In this document: in pieces, positions 8,396 through 16,876 of the stretch | Numbering within the stretch: position 1 is the first letter of the stretch | How the letters are laid out: each line of letters opens with the position of its first letter | Assembly (NCBI RefSeq): GCF_003931855.1 | Contig: NZ_CP034248.1 | Span: 496,001-560,000 of the forward strand | Length of the DNA: 64,000 nucleotides | Direction of reading: 5' to 3' | DNA from: Paenibacillus lentus | Lineage (GTDB): Bacteria > Bacillota > Bacilli > Paenibacillales > Paenibacillaceae | Made by a program: the position numbers and the translations under genes | Notes under the pieces: generated by a model | What the model was told of the DNA's origin: nothing | The model's database searches: none | The model's input: the letters and a program-made list of their open reading frames with translations, nothing else

Positions 8396-9469
8396 TTATT
8401 TCTTTACCTCGACACTCCATTTGTCAATTAAGCGTTGACGCTCTTTACCGGCTTCCACGACATCGTAATCAATCGTATTGATATCCGACAGCTTCACAGC
8501 TTTCTCTGGGCCTACCGCATCTGGATTCGTCAGGTTCTGGTAGCTGCCTACAGTTTTACCGACCTCTTGACCTGCCGGAGACAGTGCCCAGTCTACGAAC
8601 TTCTGTGCAAGCTCTTCGTTTTTCGTGTTTTTAATAATGCCGATCGCGCCTGTCTCGTAGCCCGTTCCGTCTTCAGGAATCGTCAGCTCCAGACTGTCGA
8701 AGCCTTCCTCCTGATATTTGATCACGTCATGCGCGAACAGAACGCCTACACCAGCCTCACCCATACCAACCATTCGTCCTGGAGCGGAGCCGCTGGTCGT
8801 ATATTGCTGGATTTGCGGATGCAGCTTGCTGAGATACTCGAATCCCTTTTCTTCGCTGCCCATCACCTTCAACACGGTATACATGGCCGTATAAGCCGTA
8901 CCGGAGGAAGCAGGGTCCGCCATGACAATTTCGCCTTTATACGCCGGGTTAAGCAGGTCTTCCCATGTTTTCGGAGCCTCCAGGCCTTTTTTCGCCAAAA
9001 ACTCCTTATTGGAAGCAAAACCGAGTGCCCCTACATAGATGCCCGTCCAGTTGCCGTCCGGATCTTTATACTTCGCGTCAATCTTCTCCGCGATCGGTGA
9101 AGTATACGGCTGCAGCAGTTCTTCCGCAGTGGCTTGCACGAACGTATCTGCCGGTCCGCCGTACCACACGTCGGCTTGCGGATTGCCTTGCTCCGCCCGG
9201 ACTTTTGCGAGAATTTCGCCTCCCGACATTCTGATCATGCTCGCCTGGATTCCCGTATCCTCGGTAAACTTCTTGATCGCGGCGACCGCATGGTCTTCCT
9301 GGAATCCAACGTATACCGTCAGCTTGCCTTGCGGCTTCTCTGGAGCAGCATCCTGGCCTCCATTATTCGCAGGTGCGGCACTGTTGCCGCCCGTAGATCC
9401 GCAGCCCGTGAACAGCACGGCGGCCATCGTCAGCGCGGTGATCGAGCTCATCCATTTTTTCATAGCCAT
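8396..9469 (-). CDS. Extracellular solute-binding lipoprotein, AfuA/ferric type (copy 2)
   Basis: A lipoprotein of about 357 residues. A signal with a lipobox at LFTGCG is followed by a short Asn/Ala/Gly-rich tether and the mature domain beginning GKLTVYVGFQEDHA. It shares long blocks with the copy at 4215-5243, including GGPADTF, WTGIYVG and TTSGSAPGR, so the two arose by duplication and probably bind related ligands. Start choice: ATG at 9469 with GGGGGA nine bases upstream. It is the first gene of the operon; a cre-like site lies about 40 bases upstream, which favours a carbon ligand such as a sugar phosphate over iron. That functional reading is inference. Confidence 0.9.
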   Translation of the reverse strand: MAMKKWMSSITALTMAAVLFTGCGSTGGNSAAPANNGGQDAAPEKPQGKLTVYVGFQEDHAVAAIKKFTEDTGIQASMIRMSGGEILAKVRAEQGNPQADVWYGGPADTFVQATAEELLQPYTSPIAEKIDAKYKDPDGNWTGIYVGALGFASNKEFLAKKGLEAPKTWEDLLNPAYKGEIVMADPASSGTAYTAMYTVLKVMGSEEKGFEYLSKLHPQIQQYTTSGSAPGRMVGMGEAGVGVLFAHDVIKYQEEGFDSLELTIPEDGTGYETGAIGIIKNTKNEELAQKFVDWALSPAGQEVGKTVGSYQNLTNPDAVGPEKAVKLSDINTIDYDVVEAGKERQRLIDKWSVEVKK

Positions 9470-9509
9470 AATTGTGAATCCCCCTTTGTCCTTTATGGCT
9501 CCATTATAT

Positions 9510-9523
9510 TGGTTGCGCTTACA
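9510..9523 (-). promoter_or_regulatory. Candidate CcpA (cre) site ahead of the AfuA-type operon
   Basis: On the minus strand the sequence is TGTAAGCGCAACCA, which fits the cre pattern WTGNAANCGNWNNCW at every fixed base. It lies about 40 bases before the start of the first binding-protein gene, a normal place for catabolite repression. Confidence 0.6.
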
Positions 9524-9574
9524 ACACTGTGAGTCCAAGTCTCTGCCACTTCTTCCGGCAATAAAACAGACACA

Positions 9575-9619
9575 GCAAAAAAGCCTGACCCCACCTCGCT
9601 TGGAGATGGAATCAGGCTT
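9575..9619 (-). terminator. Terminator of the PTS operon
   Basis: The minus strand reads GAAGCCTGA...TCAGGC followed by TTTTTT. The stem is strong. It lies about 150 bases past the IIC stop codon, leaving a long 3' untranslated stretch. Confidence 0.8.
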
Positions 9620-9694
9620 CCTGATGACCGCCCTTGATCTGTCGTTACTTGAACATAGGCTAAATACCAGTGCACTGCTGTTACGGTTAATGCT

Positions 9695-9724
9695 CTGCTT
9701 CTGCTTCTGCTACTGCTACTGCTG
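9695..9724. repeat. Six-base tandem repeat in a 3' untranslated stretch
   Basis: CTGCTT and CTGCTA units alternate about five times between the IIC stop and its terminator. It belongs to the class of short tandem repeats seen at many intergenic places in this window. Confidence 0.7.
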
Positions 9725-9769
9725 TACCGCTAATATTTGCATCATTGCTGCCCAAACCTGCCTGCTATG

Positions 9770-11035
9770 TTACTTGAACCAGCTGAACACCTCATGCACC
9801 AGCAGCCCGATCACCGAAAAATCACTGTCGGCAAAAGTCGCGCGCAAATAGCCAAGATTCGACAACAATGGAATAAGAAAATTCGGCAGAATCGTAATCG
9901 CGAACCCATGGATCAACGACGATACGATCAGCCCTTTGCGCCCGCCGATTTTATAAGCGATAACGCCCGCTGCCCCGCCAGAGAAGAAATGCGGGATCAC
10001 CCCGGGAATAATGACGGTATACTGCACCTGCAGCTGAATAACCATCGCGACCAGTCCCCCAGTAAAGCTCAGCAGGAACCCGATCATCGCCGAGAACGGC
10101 GAGAATTTGAACAGCACCGGGCAATCCAGCGCAGGAATCGCGCCTGGCACGACCCGGTCGGCAATCCCTTTGAAAGCGGGGACAATTTCCGACAGGAGCA
10201 TGCGAACCCCCGCCAGAATGACGTAGCAGCCTCCCGCAAACCAGGTTGCCTGAATCAAGGACACGACAAGAATATGCCGTCCCGAGAACATTTCCTGGGT
10301 CCCGCCGGGTGAGATAAACAATCCCGAGAAGAGGAACAGCACAAAAGTAAATACCGTTATGACGACCATATGATCCTGGAAAAAAGAGCGCAGCTTCTGC
10401 AGCCCCTTGGACTCCGGCGGCTCTGGGCCTTTTTTGAACCAGGAAGCGATAAATCCGCTCAGCACATAGCCGACGCTGTTGAAATGCCCCATGGCGAAAT
10501 CGTTGTTTCCCGTGACCCGTCGAACATATGGCTGCGTGATCAGCGGGGCAAACGACATGCTGAAGGCCAGCACGATCCCCCCGGCGACCATCACCTGCCA
10601 CAGCGGCATTGACATCGACACCAGCACACCCGCCAGCAGTGAAGCCATGAACAGCATATGATGCCCGGTCAGGAAAATATATTTAATCCGCGTAAAGCGG
10701 GCAATCATCAGGTGGACGATCATACCAACGAGCATAATGAGCGCAATTTCCTCGCCAAAATTGATTTGCGCCAGCGCGGTAATCGTCTCATTATGGGGAA
10801 TGATCCCGATAATTTGGAAGCCCTTCTGAATAACCGCCGATAAATTGGAAAGGGAGGACCCGGCAGCGTTCGCCCCAATTTGCAATAACGTATACCCGAG
10901 CATGGTCTTGATCGTACCGTGAACCAATCTTTGAAACGGCTGCTTCTGCAGCAGCAATCCTACGAACGCGATTAACCCCAGCAGCAGGGCTGGTTCCCCG
11001 AGCAGCCCCTTGCTGATCATTTGCGTTGCGTTCAT
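9770..11035 (-). CDS. PTS IIC component, ascorbate (UlaA) type
   Basis: A membrane permease of about 421 residues with ten or more hydrophobic segments. It matches the UlaA/SgaT family by layout and by blocks such as GANAAGSSLSNL, FTRIKYIFLTGHH and the VVPGAIPALDCPVLF region. It would take up a sugar acid or related carbohydrate and pass it on phosphorylated with the IIB partner. The start at 11035 has GGGGGA about five bases upstream; the nearby ATG at 11041 overlaps that site. There are no downstream UlaD/E/F enzymes, so ascorbate itself is not assured as substrate. IIB and the regulator lie just upstream on the same strand. Confidence 0.9.
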   Translation of the reverse strand: MNATQMISKGLLGEPALLLGLIAFVGLLLQKQPFQRLVHGTIKTMLGYTLLQIGANAAGSSLSNLSAVIQKGFQIIGIIPHNETITALAQINFGEEIALIMLVGMIVHLMIARFTRIKYIFLTGHHMLFMASLLAGVLVSMSMPLWQVMVAGGIVLAFSMSFAPLITQPYVRRVTGNNDFAMGHFNSVGYVLSGFIASWFKKGPEPPESKGLQKLRSFFQDHMVVITVFTFVLFLFSGLFISPGGTQEMFSGRHILVVSLIQATWFAGGCYVILAGVRMLLSEIVPAFKGIADRVVPGAIPALDCPVLFKFSPFSAMIGFLLSFTGGLVAMVIQLQVQYTVIIPGVIPHFFSGGAAGVIAYKIGGRKGLIVSSLIHGFAITILPNFLIPLLSNLGYLRATFADSDFSVIGLLVHEVFSWFK

Positions 11036-11304
11036 GGGCATCCCCCGCTTTTGTCATATTTGTCTATTTCTTTGTCTATATAGGAAGTCAAAAAACATCT
11101 TTTGATCACAAAGTACTGCAAGGAGCGAATTTGACATCGAATCTCGAACTCAATCGAACCTTCTGGTGCTCACGTAGGCTTCTCTACGGGCCGCTCTCAG
11201 TTTCACCTTTTCATCTAACCTAAAGCGTTTTGACAAAACGTTACATCAAAAGCATAAGCTTAGGCGCTAAAAACCTAATTTTTTTGGCCTCTAAAATATA
11301 ATGC
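11036..11304. other. Gap between PTS IIB and IIC genes
   Basis: A 269-base stretch without a gene. Around 11163-11190 is GGTGCTCACGTAGGCTTCTC, nearly repeated at 21201-21221 in another intergenic region (GGTGCTCATGCAGGCTTCTC), so it probably carries a dispersed intergenic repeat. Confidence 0.45.
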
Positions 11305-11598
11305 CTACATATCCAACCACTGCTTGAATGTCTCGCTGTCCAGCAGCCTTGATTTCAAGTACTGGCGATCCGTAATATCGTCCAGACCAATAACCTCGAC
11401 GTCCTGGGCGAGCTGTAACGATTCCATCACATAATTGGAGCCTATGATCAGGTCCGCATCGAAGGTGTCGACCGACGAAATATCTGTATGCTCGACCCAG
11501 GCCTTCAGCCCCCAATCCTTCAGGAGCGCCTCCACGTTCAGCCGGATCATCAGGCTGGTGCCGAGCCCGCTGTTGCAAGCTACAATGATTTTTTTCAT
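11305..11598 (-). CDS. PTS IIB component, ascorbate (UlaB) type
   Basis: A small cytoplasmic protein of 97 residues with the phosphocysteine loop ACNSGLGTS at residues 7-15. It would accept phosphate from a IIA domain and hand it to the sugar at the IIC permease. The ATG at 11598 overlaps the TGA of the regulator gene upstream (ATGA), with GGAGG inside the end of that gene, so translation is probably coupled. The only IIA in sight is the C-terminal domain of that regulator; a free IIA gene is missing from the cluster, so the regulator's IIA domain may serve transport as well. Confidence 0.9.
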   Translation of the reverse strand: MKKIIVACNSGLGTSLMIRLNVEALLKDWGLKAWVEHTDISSVDTFDADLIIGSNYVMESLQLAQDVEVIGLDDITDRQYLKSRLLDSETFKQWLDM

Positions 11599-13706
11599 AA
11601 GCCCTCCTTCTCGCGCAGTCTTTGCCATATCGTCCGGGCATCCTGGGCCTGCCGCAATTCTGCCATGAACGCCTCATCGTTCAGCGCGTCCAACAGCGTT
11701 CCCAGTGCAGCAACATGCTGCTCCTTATCCACCGCCGCCAGTGTAACCATCAGCCAGATTAGCTGCCCGGACGGCCCAAACGCCAGCTCCTCACGAAAGG
11801 TCATCACGCTAAAGCCCGTGCGCTTTACGCACTCCGGCATATACACATGAGGAAAAGCCACACCAGCACGGATGATAAACGGATGCTTGTTGGATTGAAT
11901 GATTTCAATCAGCTTATCCGCGTACCTGGCGTCCGAGACGCCGCGATCCATCAGCAGCCGATTCCCCTCACGCACCGCCTCCTCCCAGAGCATAGCCTCA
12001 GCTCCGAGCTTGATCGAATCCGGCGGTAGCATTGCGGTCAACCCGTAATCATGCTCCTGCGGCTGACCACCCGGCCGACCCCCACCCTGGAACAAATGCA
12101 GCAATTCCTCCAGCAGCCGATTCCGGTTATGAATATGCGCGTTCCGCTCCACCACCTGAAAAATATCGTTCACCACCTGCACCGCCGCCGCAGCCGCGGC
12201 TGACTCGCCCGAAGGCGACACGCCGAGGAAGCTCGCAATCTGCTTCTGATCCTGTTGATCGAGCAGCGGCGACACTTTGATCCACGGCACCTGCAGGGCA
12301 TGGCTGATCTCCATCGTGCTGAGAACCGCATCCGCCGTCTGCAACGTAATCTCGGCCGCTTCCTTATACGAGTAAGTACCCACAATATCAACCTGCGGAA
12401 AAATCGCCGCCACACGCCGCTTCAGCATCGCCGAAGTGCCGAGCCCTGAGCCGCATACGACCGCCACACGCTTGCGCACCGGAGCCTTTGGTGGAATCAG
12501 CCCGCTGCCTATATGGAACATGATGTAGCCGACCTCATCCCGGTCGAATACGACTGACCATGGCTCCATCACTTCGTTGACGATCCGCTCTAGCAAATTG
12601 AGGAGCGAACCGTACTGCGCCTCCAGCTGCTCCATGAGCGGGTTCTTGGACTGCAGACCAAACTTCGCCCGGTAAATGGCCGGCTTCAAATGAATGACGA
12701 GCCCCTGCACAATCTGGTCGATCATTTGCAGCGGACGGCCGAGCTCCTGCTCGGTGCGCAGAATGATCTGCTTAGCGAGATCAGCGATGATCAGCTCCTC
12801 CACCGGCAGGCTCTGTTTCTGAGCGCCGAGAATGTGCTGCGTGATGTACCCGATCTCCGAAGCGGGCAGCTTCACTCCAAAGTGCTGCTCAATCTGCGGC
12901 ACGACCTCAGCTACGACCAGCTCATATACCTCATGTCCCTGCAGCTCAGACAGCGACTCCTGATCCATCTCGATCGCATGCGTGCCCTTCAGCCGCTCCA
13001 TCGCCATTAGCAGATGCAGAATCAACGTGGAGTAACCTGCGTCCGTGAACTGCACCCCCATCTTCTCCTCAAGCCGCTGGATCGTATCAAACAGCATGGC
13101 TGCATCCTCCGTCTCGAACCAGTCCTTCCACGGCGTCATCGGCGAATACGAATCGCCTCGCTGATCGAGAATATAGCGCAGCAGCTTGTCGTGCAGCTTG
13201 TCGTCCGTGATCTCGGAGCGTAGCAGGCTCAAATACGCCCTGCGCTTGCGCTTCTCCCGCCCTTCAATATACAGCTGTCCGCGATCCCTTACCAGCGTCA
13301 ACTCCCAGCTCATGAGCCGCTGCTTGATTTCGTTCAAATCCTGCAGCAGCGTATTTTTGCTGATCCCGAGCTCCTCGATGATTGCCTTCACGGACAGCTT
13401 CGTCTCCTGGAGCAGCTGCTTCTGCAGCAGACTGATCCGCTGCTCAGCATCCATATAATGCGGCCGCTTGCCGATCTGCACCGCAAGCTGCTCCGACTGG
13501 CCAACGTCCAGCCGCAGACGAACACCCGCCAAGCGATCGCGTTCTAGAACAACGCCCCGCTCGCGGAGCCAGTCCTCCAGCTGCAGCAAATCAGCCCGCA
13601 CCGTCCGCAACGATATTCCATATTCATCAGCCAGCTGCTGCAGCGGAATATATTGGTCGCTCTCCATCAATTGCTTGACCATGCGCTGTTGTCTGCTAGA
13701 TATCAT
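11595..13706 (-). CDS. PRD-domain transcriptional activator with IIB and IIA domains (MtlR/UlaR-like)
   Basis: About 703 residues. Domain order: N-terminal HTH_11 (about 1-55, with LADEYGISLRTVRADL), a second HTH of the Mga type (about 80-170, IIEELGISKNTLLQDL), two PRD domains with conserved His (about 190-390), a IIB-like domain (VCGSGLGTSAMLKRR near 410) and a IIA domain (AGVAFPHVYMPE near 610). Such proteins activate their PTS operon when phosphorylated through the PTS and silenced by their cognate IIB. It heads the operon with the IIB and IIC genes, so it likely regulates itself. The start at 13706 has GGGTGA upstream; 13727 is an alternative. The IIA domain could double as the transport IIA. 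Confidence 0.92.
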   Translation of the reverse strand: MISSRQQRMVKQLMESDQYIPLQQLADEYGISLRTVRADLLQLEDWLRERGVVLERDRLAGVRLRLDVGQSEQLAVQIGKRPHYMDAEQRISLLQKQLLQETKLSVKAIIEELGISKNTLLQDLNEIKQRLMSWELTLVRDRGQLYIEGREKRKRRAYLSLLRSEITDDKLHDKLLRYILDQRGDSYSPMTPWKDWFETEDAAMLFDTIQRLEEKMGVQFTDAGYSTLILHLLMAMERLKGTHAIEMDQESLSELQGHEVYELVVAEVVPQIEQHFGVKLPASEIGYITQHILGAQKQSLPVEELIIADLAKQIILRTEQELGRPLQMIDQIVQGLVIHLKPAIYRAKFGLQSKNPLMEQLEAQYGSLLNLLERIVNEVMEPWSVVFDRDEVGYIMFHIGSGLIPPKAPVRKRVAVVCGSGLGTSAMLKRRVAAIFPQVDIVGTYSYKEAAEITLQTADAVLSTMEISHALQVPWIKVSPLLDQQDQKQIASFLGVSPSGESAAAAAAVQVVNDIFQVVERNAHIHNRNRLLEELLHLFQGGGRPGGQPQEHDYGLTAMLPPDSIKLGAEAMLWEEAVREGNRLLMDRGVSDARYADKLIEIIQSNKHPFIIRAGVAFPHVYMPECVKRTGFSVMTFREELAFGPSGQLIWLMVTLAAVDKEQHVAALGTLLDALNDEAFMAELRQAQDARTIWQRLREKEGL

Positions 13707-13794
13707 AATGTCACCCGAATTATTCATAATTTTGTATGCGCTATCATATTAAGATTATGACACATTTAAAAAGTAAGATATAGAGCCTTCATAG

Positions 13795-13828
13795 AAAAAG
13801 ACGCACACTCCGCAGAGTGCCCGTCTTC
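13795..13828 (-). terminator. Terminator of the thioredoxin/ATPase operon
   Basis: The minus strand forms AGACGGGCACTC/GAGTGTGCGTCT with a short loop and a TTTTT tail. It lies about 390 bases past the ATPase stop. Confidence 0.8.
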
Positions 13829-13853
13829 AAATCGCATATTCCCTTTGATCTGG

Positions 13854-14222
13854 TTGTTGATATGACTGTTGATATGACTGTTGATATGACTGTTGATATG
13901 CCTTTCGATATGGCTTTCGATTTCACTTTGCGATTTCACTTTGCGATTTTACTTTGAGTTTTTACTTTTCATTGTATTCTGCACTTTACTTTGCACTTTG
14001 CTTCGTGTTCTATTTCCTCTATTTTTTTAGTCATCTTAGTACTTCGCGACCACTTAGGTTCACTTCACAATCACTTAAAATCATTTCCCGTTTACCTCTG
14101 GCTTACCTTCCACTCAAATCTCGTTCATTTCTAGCTCATTTCTAGCTTACTTCTCGCACACTTCTGGCCCACTTCTAGCTTACTTCTGCCCCGCCTCTTG
14201 TTTACTTCCTGCTCATTCTAGC
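13854..14222. repeat. Degenerate 10- to 12-base tandem repeats in a 3' UTR
   Basis: It opens with near-perfect copies of a 12-base unit TGTTGATATGAC, decays through TTTCGATATGGC and TTTGCGATTTCAC, and continues as pyrimidine-rich copies of TTCTAGCTTAC up to the stop codon of the neighbouring ATPase gene. The gradual decay suggests repeated slippage and drift. No reading frame is shared. Confidence 0.75.
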
Positions 14223-15392
14223 TTACTTCACGAACCTAGCTTCGATTTCCTCCGCCAGTAACCGCTCCTGCCTCGAGATGGCCTCCTCATCGGAAAAGCT
14301 GCGATAAATCGCACTCAAACGATCCTGATTCTGCTTCACCTCAGTCAAATACGAGATAGCATGCTGCATGGAAGCCGTGTACCGCGCCTTCACCCCGGCG
14401 ATTTCCTCCGCATATTTCTCATCGGTGTACGGGGTGATGGCCAGCTCATAGACATCCAGAATGCTGTCCCCCTCGCGTAACGGGAAATGCTCATGCGGTG
14501 CCGTGCTATCAAAAATCGCTACGCCAAGCGAGCGGAACACTAGCATATCAAGACTGTTCGGATCGAAGCCGCAGTGGTAGATCTCTGTATCGATCCCGCG
14601 CTCGGTTGCTGTGGACGCGATCTTTTTAAATAATGTCGATTTCCCTGAACCGGGTCGCCCCTTCACAAAAACTCGCGTCGGCACATCCTCGGTCAGATTG
14701 AGAATGAAATCAACGGCTCCTTTCCAAGTCGCGGCTCCAAGAAAGCGGCGAGTGACCGTCCCGGCTGCTTTACCACTACCACTACCACTACCACTACCAC
14801 TACCGCTTCCGTCTCCGTCTCCGTTTCCGCCTCCATCCCCTACCTGCTGCGATTCCGCAGTGGTTACGAGATACTGATCCGCCCATTCGACGGCCAGCTG
14901 GTTCATGACTTCGCGATCCAGGGTGTCGATGTAGATTTTCTCCCAATCGTCATGGATACGCAAAGTACGCTGAAAAGTCTCATAAGCTTTCTTGTAGCTT
15001 TCGGCTATATTGTGCTCCAGCGCGGCAATATGCTCCTGGTGCTCCGCCAATCGTTCCCCGCTCGGATCACTTCTAAAATCGACACGATGAACCTCGACGC
15101 CTTCCGGAACTCCTTCCTCCGGCCAGGCGCGATCCGCAATCAAGCCAACCCGGGCGCTCTCAACGATGATCCCTTCCAGCAAATCGCTTTGCAGCGGCTG
15201 GTGGATCAAATGCAGGTTCCAATCTTTACGTCCCCAGCCGTTTGCGAGCCGGGCCAAAATCGCGCCGATCTCCTGTGGATCTCCCTCCAACACATATACC
15301 GCATCCAATTTATAGTAGTTCGAATCCACCAGACTAACCAAGCCTTCGGCTGTATTTCCCCGCGCAAAAAAATGACGTTCTCTTCCTGCCAT
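14223..15392 (-). CDS. P-loop ATPase-domain protein (PRK06851-like)
   Basis: A 389-residue soluble protein with one clear Walker A, GRPGSGKSTLF near residue 245, preceded by a low-complexity Gly/Asp/Ser linker (about residues 187-207) coded by a hexanucleotide repeat. The N-terminal half (1-180) has the look of a degenerate partner domain, as in the duplicated P-loop proteins annotated PRK06851 in Bacillales. Substrate and role are unknown to me. The start at 15392 follows AAGGGAGAAG. It lies downstream of the thioredoxin-like and Lys-rich genes on the same strand, so a shared transcript ending at 13795 is likely. The Gly/Ser run looks like a recent expansion. Confidence 0.7.
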   Translation of the reverse strand: MAGRERHFFARGNTAEGLVSLVDSNYYKLDAVYVLEGDPQEIGAILARLANGWGRKDWNLHLIHQPLQSDLLEGIIVESARVGLIADRAWPEEGVPEGVEVHRVDFRSDPSGERLAEHQEHIAALEHNIAESYKKAYETFQRTLRIHDDWEKIYIDTLDREVMNQLAVEWADQYLVTTAESQQVGDGGGNGDGDGSGSGSGSGSGSGKAAGTVTRRFLGAATWKGAVDFILNLTEDVPTRVFVKGRPGSGKSTLFKKIASTATERGIDTEIYHCGFDPNSLDMLVFRSLGVAIFDSTAPHEHFPLREGDSILDVYELAITPYTDEKYAEEIAGVKARYTASMQHAISYLTEVKQNQDRLSAIYRSFSDEEAISRQERLLAEEIEARFVK

Positions 15393-15467
15393 TTCATTCT
15401 TCTCCCTTCTCTATCCTTCGAGATTGTAGTGATGCTACACCCTATGCGGAAAATTTCCACCGTGTGT

Positions 15468-15765
15468 TTAGCCTATGCCCGAAAAGGGAAGATCATCCAT
15501 CCATTGATTAAAATAGTCCATTAGACGAGCGTCTGTTGCTGAGGATTCGCCGGGACACCTTCCGGACTTGAGAAACTTACCGACCTTGATGCTCTTACGG
15601 GCTTTAGGAGTCCTGCCGACCTTGACGACCTTGCGAGCTTTGGGAGTCCTGCCGGCCTTGACGACCTTGCGGGTTTTGGGAGTCCTGCCGGCCTGGCGGA
15701 CTTGAAGGCTTAGCAGATTTTGTGAATTTTGTGGGTTTTGTAGATTTTTCAGCCCTAGCGCCCAT
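15468..15765 (-). pseudogene. Small Lys-rich (histone-H1-like) protein, apparent frameshift
   Basis: Frame 1 starts at the ATG at 15763-15765 (MGARAEKSTKPTKF...) and runs into a poor Gln/Asp-rich tail. The next frame, open across the same place, reads GRTPKARKVVK three times over a 36-base repeat and then a natural-looking end, TDARLMDYFNQWMDDLPF, stopping at 15468. A single-base change near 15690-15705 would join them to a protein of about 98 residues rich in Lys, Arg, Pro and Thr. The start is 18 bases past the thioredoxin stop. It could be a nucleoid- or RNA-binding basic protein; that is inference. The shift may be real, a slippage event in the repeats, or a sequence error. Confidence 0.45.
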
Positions 15766-15782
15766 CTGCCTCAAGGCAAACG

Positions 15783-16130
15783 CTAAATTTGGAGCCACTG
15801 ATGCAAATCCACAACCGACCGCAGAGCATACTCCTTGGCGACCGGTTTGCCATGCTCCAGCAGAACCAGGCACGGCACGCTCATAATTTGCCACTCGTTC
15901 CGCAATCGCGGCGCGAAGTTGATATTCAGCTTCGATACGGGCATCAATGTGTTGCCCGATTGAATAGCGATATCCAACATCGTCTCACCAAGTTTGCATG
16001 TTCCGCATAGCGGCGTATATAAATATAGAGCTTCCCTGCCAAGTCTGGCCATCGAAGCACTCACGAATTCATTTTCTACAGCTTCACGGATCGTCATACC
16101 GACCGTCCACTCCTCTCTGTACCAACTCAT
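15783..16130 (-). CDS. Thioredoxin-like protein with CGTC active site
   Basis: A 115-residue thioredoxin-fold protein. The redox motif CGTC sits in YTPLCGTCKLGE near residue 43, followed by the MSVPCLVLLEHGKP segment containing the cis-Pro that faces the active site. It is shorter than classical thioredoxin and lacks a signal peptide, so it should act in the cytoplasm as a disulfide reductase or bacilliredoxin-like protein. The start at 16130 has no clear site; an internal ATG at 16097 is preceded by AGAGGAG at a long spacing and is an alternative. It heads a likely operon with the Lys-rich gene and the P-loop ATPase. Confidence 0.8.
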   Translation of the reverse strand: MSWYREEWTVGMTIREAVENEFVSASMARLGREALYLYTPLCGTCKLGETMLDIAIQSGNTLMPVSKLNINFAPRLRNEWQIMSVPCLVLLEHGKPVAKEYALRSVVDLHQWLQI

Positions 16131-16303
16131 TTTATTCGCAAGGTACAGTTATCGTTGTTCCAAAGCTGCACGTTCTAACGAACAACTTTCATTACTTAGC
16201 GTATTTTTTCCTGCCTTGTCCGTTCAATGGCTATACCGCGGGGGAACCCCCGAAATCTCAGCCCTATTAAGCTTTTCCCAGCCATTCACAGCCCTTTCCT
16301 GGG

Positions 16304-16360
16304 TCCTTCCCTATCCTTTCCTATCCTTTCCTGTCCTTTCCTGTCCTTTCCTGTCCTCCT
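16304..16360. repeat. Ten-base pyrimidine tandem repeat
   Basis: About five copies of TCCTTTCCTG with A/G variation at one position. It lies upstream of the thioredoxin-like gene. Confidence 0.75.
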
Positions 16361-16654
16361 CCTGCCGCTAGAATGGCTGTAAAAGTTCATTTAGCACAAC
16401 CATCTCTCCTAAAGCTTAGATCGCTGCAATTGTGCATTATTTTTTTGGAAACACGACTATTCTGAGCGAGTTACTGGATTACGCTGAATTACTCCTGTAC
16501 TTTTGGAGCAATGTGCTTGAAAGCGCCGCCCGCATATAGAGATGTTCCTGCCTGCATTTTTGTAGCAAGCCTCCAAAAGGAACTCAGCACCAGCATACAA
16601 AGCATAACAAGCCACCACCAGCACAGTCACCTATCCAAACTATCCAGTAAATAG

Positions 16655-16716
16655 CCCAAGCAACTCAAGCAACTCAAGTAACTCAAGTACCTCAAGTACC
16701 TCAAGTACCCAAGTAA
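16655..16716. repeat. Ten-base CTCAAG tandem repeat
   Basis: Six copies of a ten-base unit, from AACTCAAGCA to CCTCAAGTAC, with progressive base changes. No coding frame or pairing structure was seen. Confidence 0.75.
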
Positions 16717-16747
16717 CCATTAGTAACTATTCATGGACCATCTAAAA

Positions 16748-16831
16748 ACGGAATGTATTTTATACAGCTAGTTAAGCTATTTTTACCAAAAATACATGCG
16801 CTAAATGGAAATCATGCAGTTAGTTTGCCAG
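16748..16831. repeat. Dispersed ~80-base element, copy next to an IS-interrupted copy
   Basis: The element runs AAAACGGAATGTA, TTTTATACAGCTAGTT, a variable part, then AAAT, CAT and CAGTTAGTT. A second copy begins AAAACTAAATGTA just before the IS at 16878 and resumes with TTTTACAGCTAGTT after it, ending near 18500 with AAATACATCTAGTTA. Confidence 0.5.
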
Positions 16832-16876
16832 ATTAGAGCTCATTCGTCGAAAAAGCTTAAAACTAAATGTAGGTTT

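Larger units (their letters stand above)
13707..14222. other. Long 3' untranslated stretch and terminator between ATPase and PTS regulator
   Basis: No gene was found. The region carries the regulator's promoter area, the terminator at 13795-13828, and then about 390 bases of degenerate tandem repeats reaching up to the ATPase stop codon. Most of it is therefore probably transcribed as the 3' end of the ATPase mRNA. Confidence 0.5.

Noticed and set aside
4215-9469. Assignment of the ABC system to ferric iron transport.
   Set aside because: The family also moves phosphonates and sugar phosphates, and the cre-like site argues for a carbon compound; kept as family level only.
9039-9851. A 270-codon plus-strand open frame over the binding-protein start and the PTS terminator.
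   Set aside because: It crosses a terminator and a repeat tract, is antisense to a clear lipoprotein, and its composition is non-protein-like.
13854-14222. Repeat tracts considered as CRISPR arrays (also at 24927 and 46806).
   Set aside because: Units are 5-12 bases, contiguous, degenerate and without unique spacers, and there are no cas genes.
15604-15894. A 96-codon minus-strand frame as a stand-alone gene.
   Set aside because: Its first part is out of frame over the thioredoxin gene; only the piece from the internal ATG at 15765 looks real and belongs to the frameshifted Lys-rich gene.
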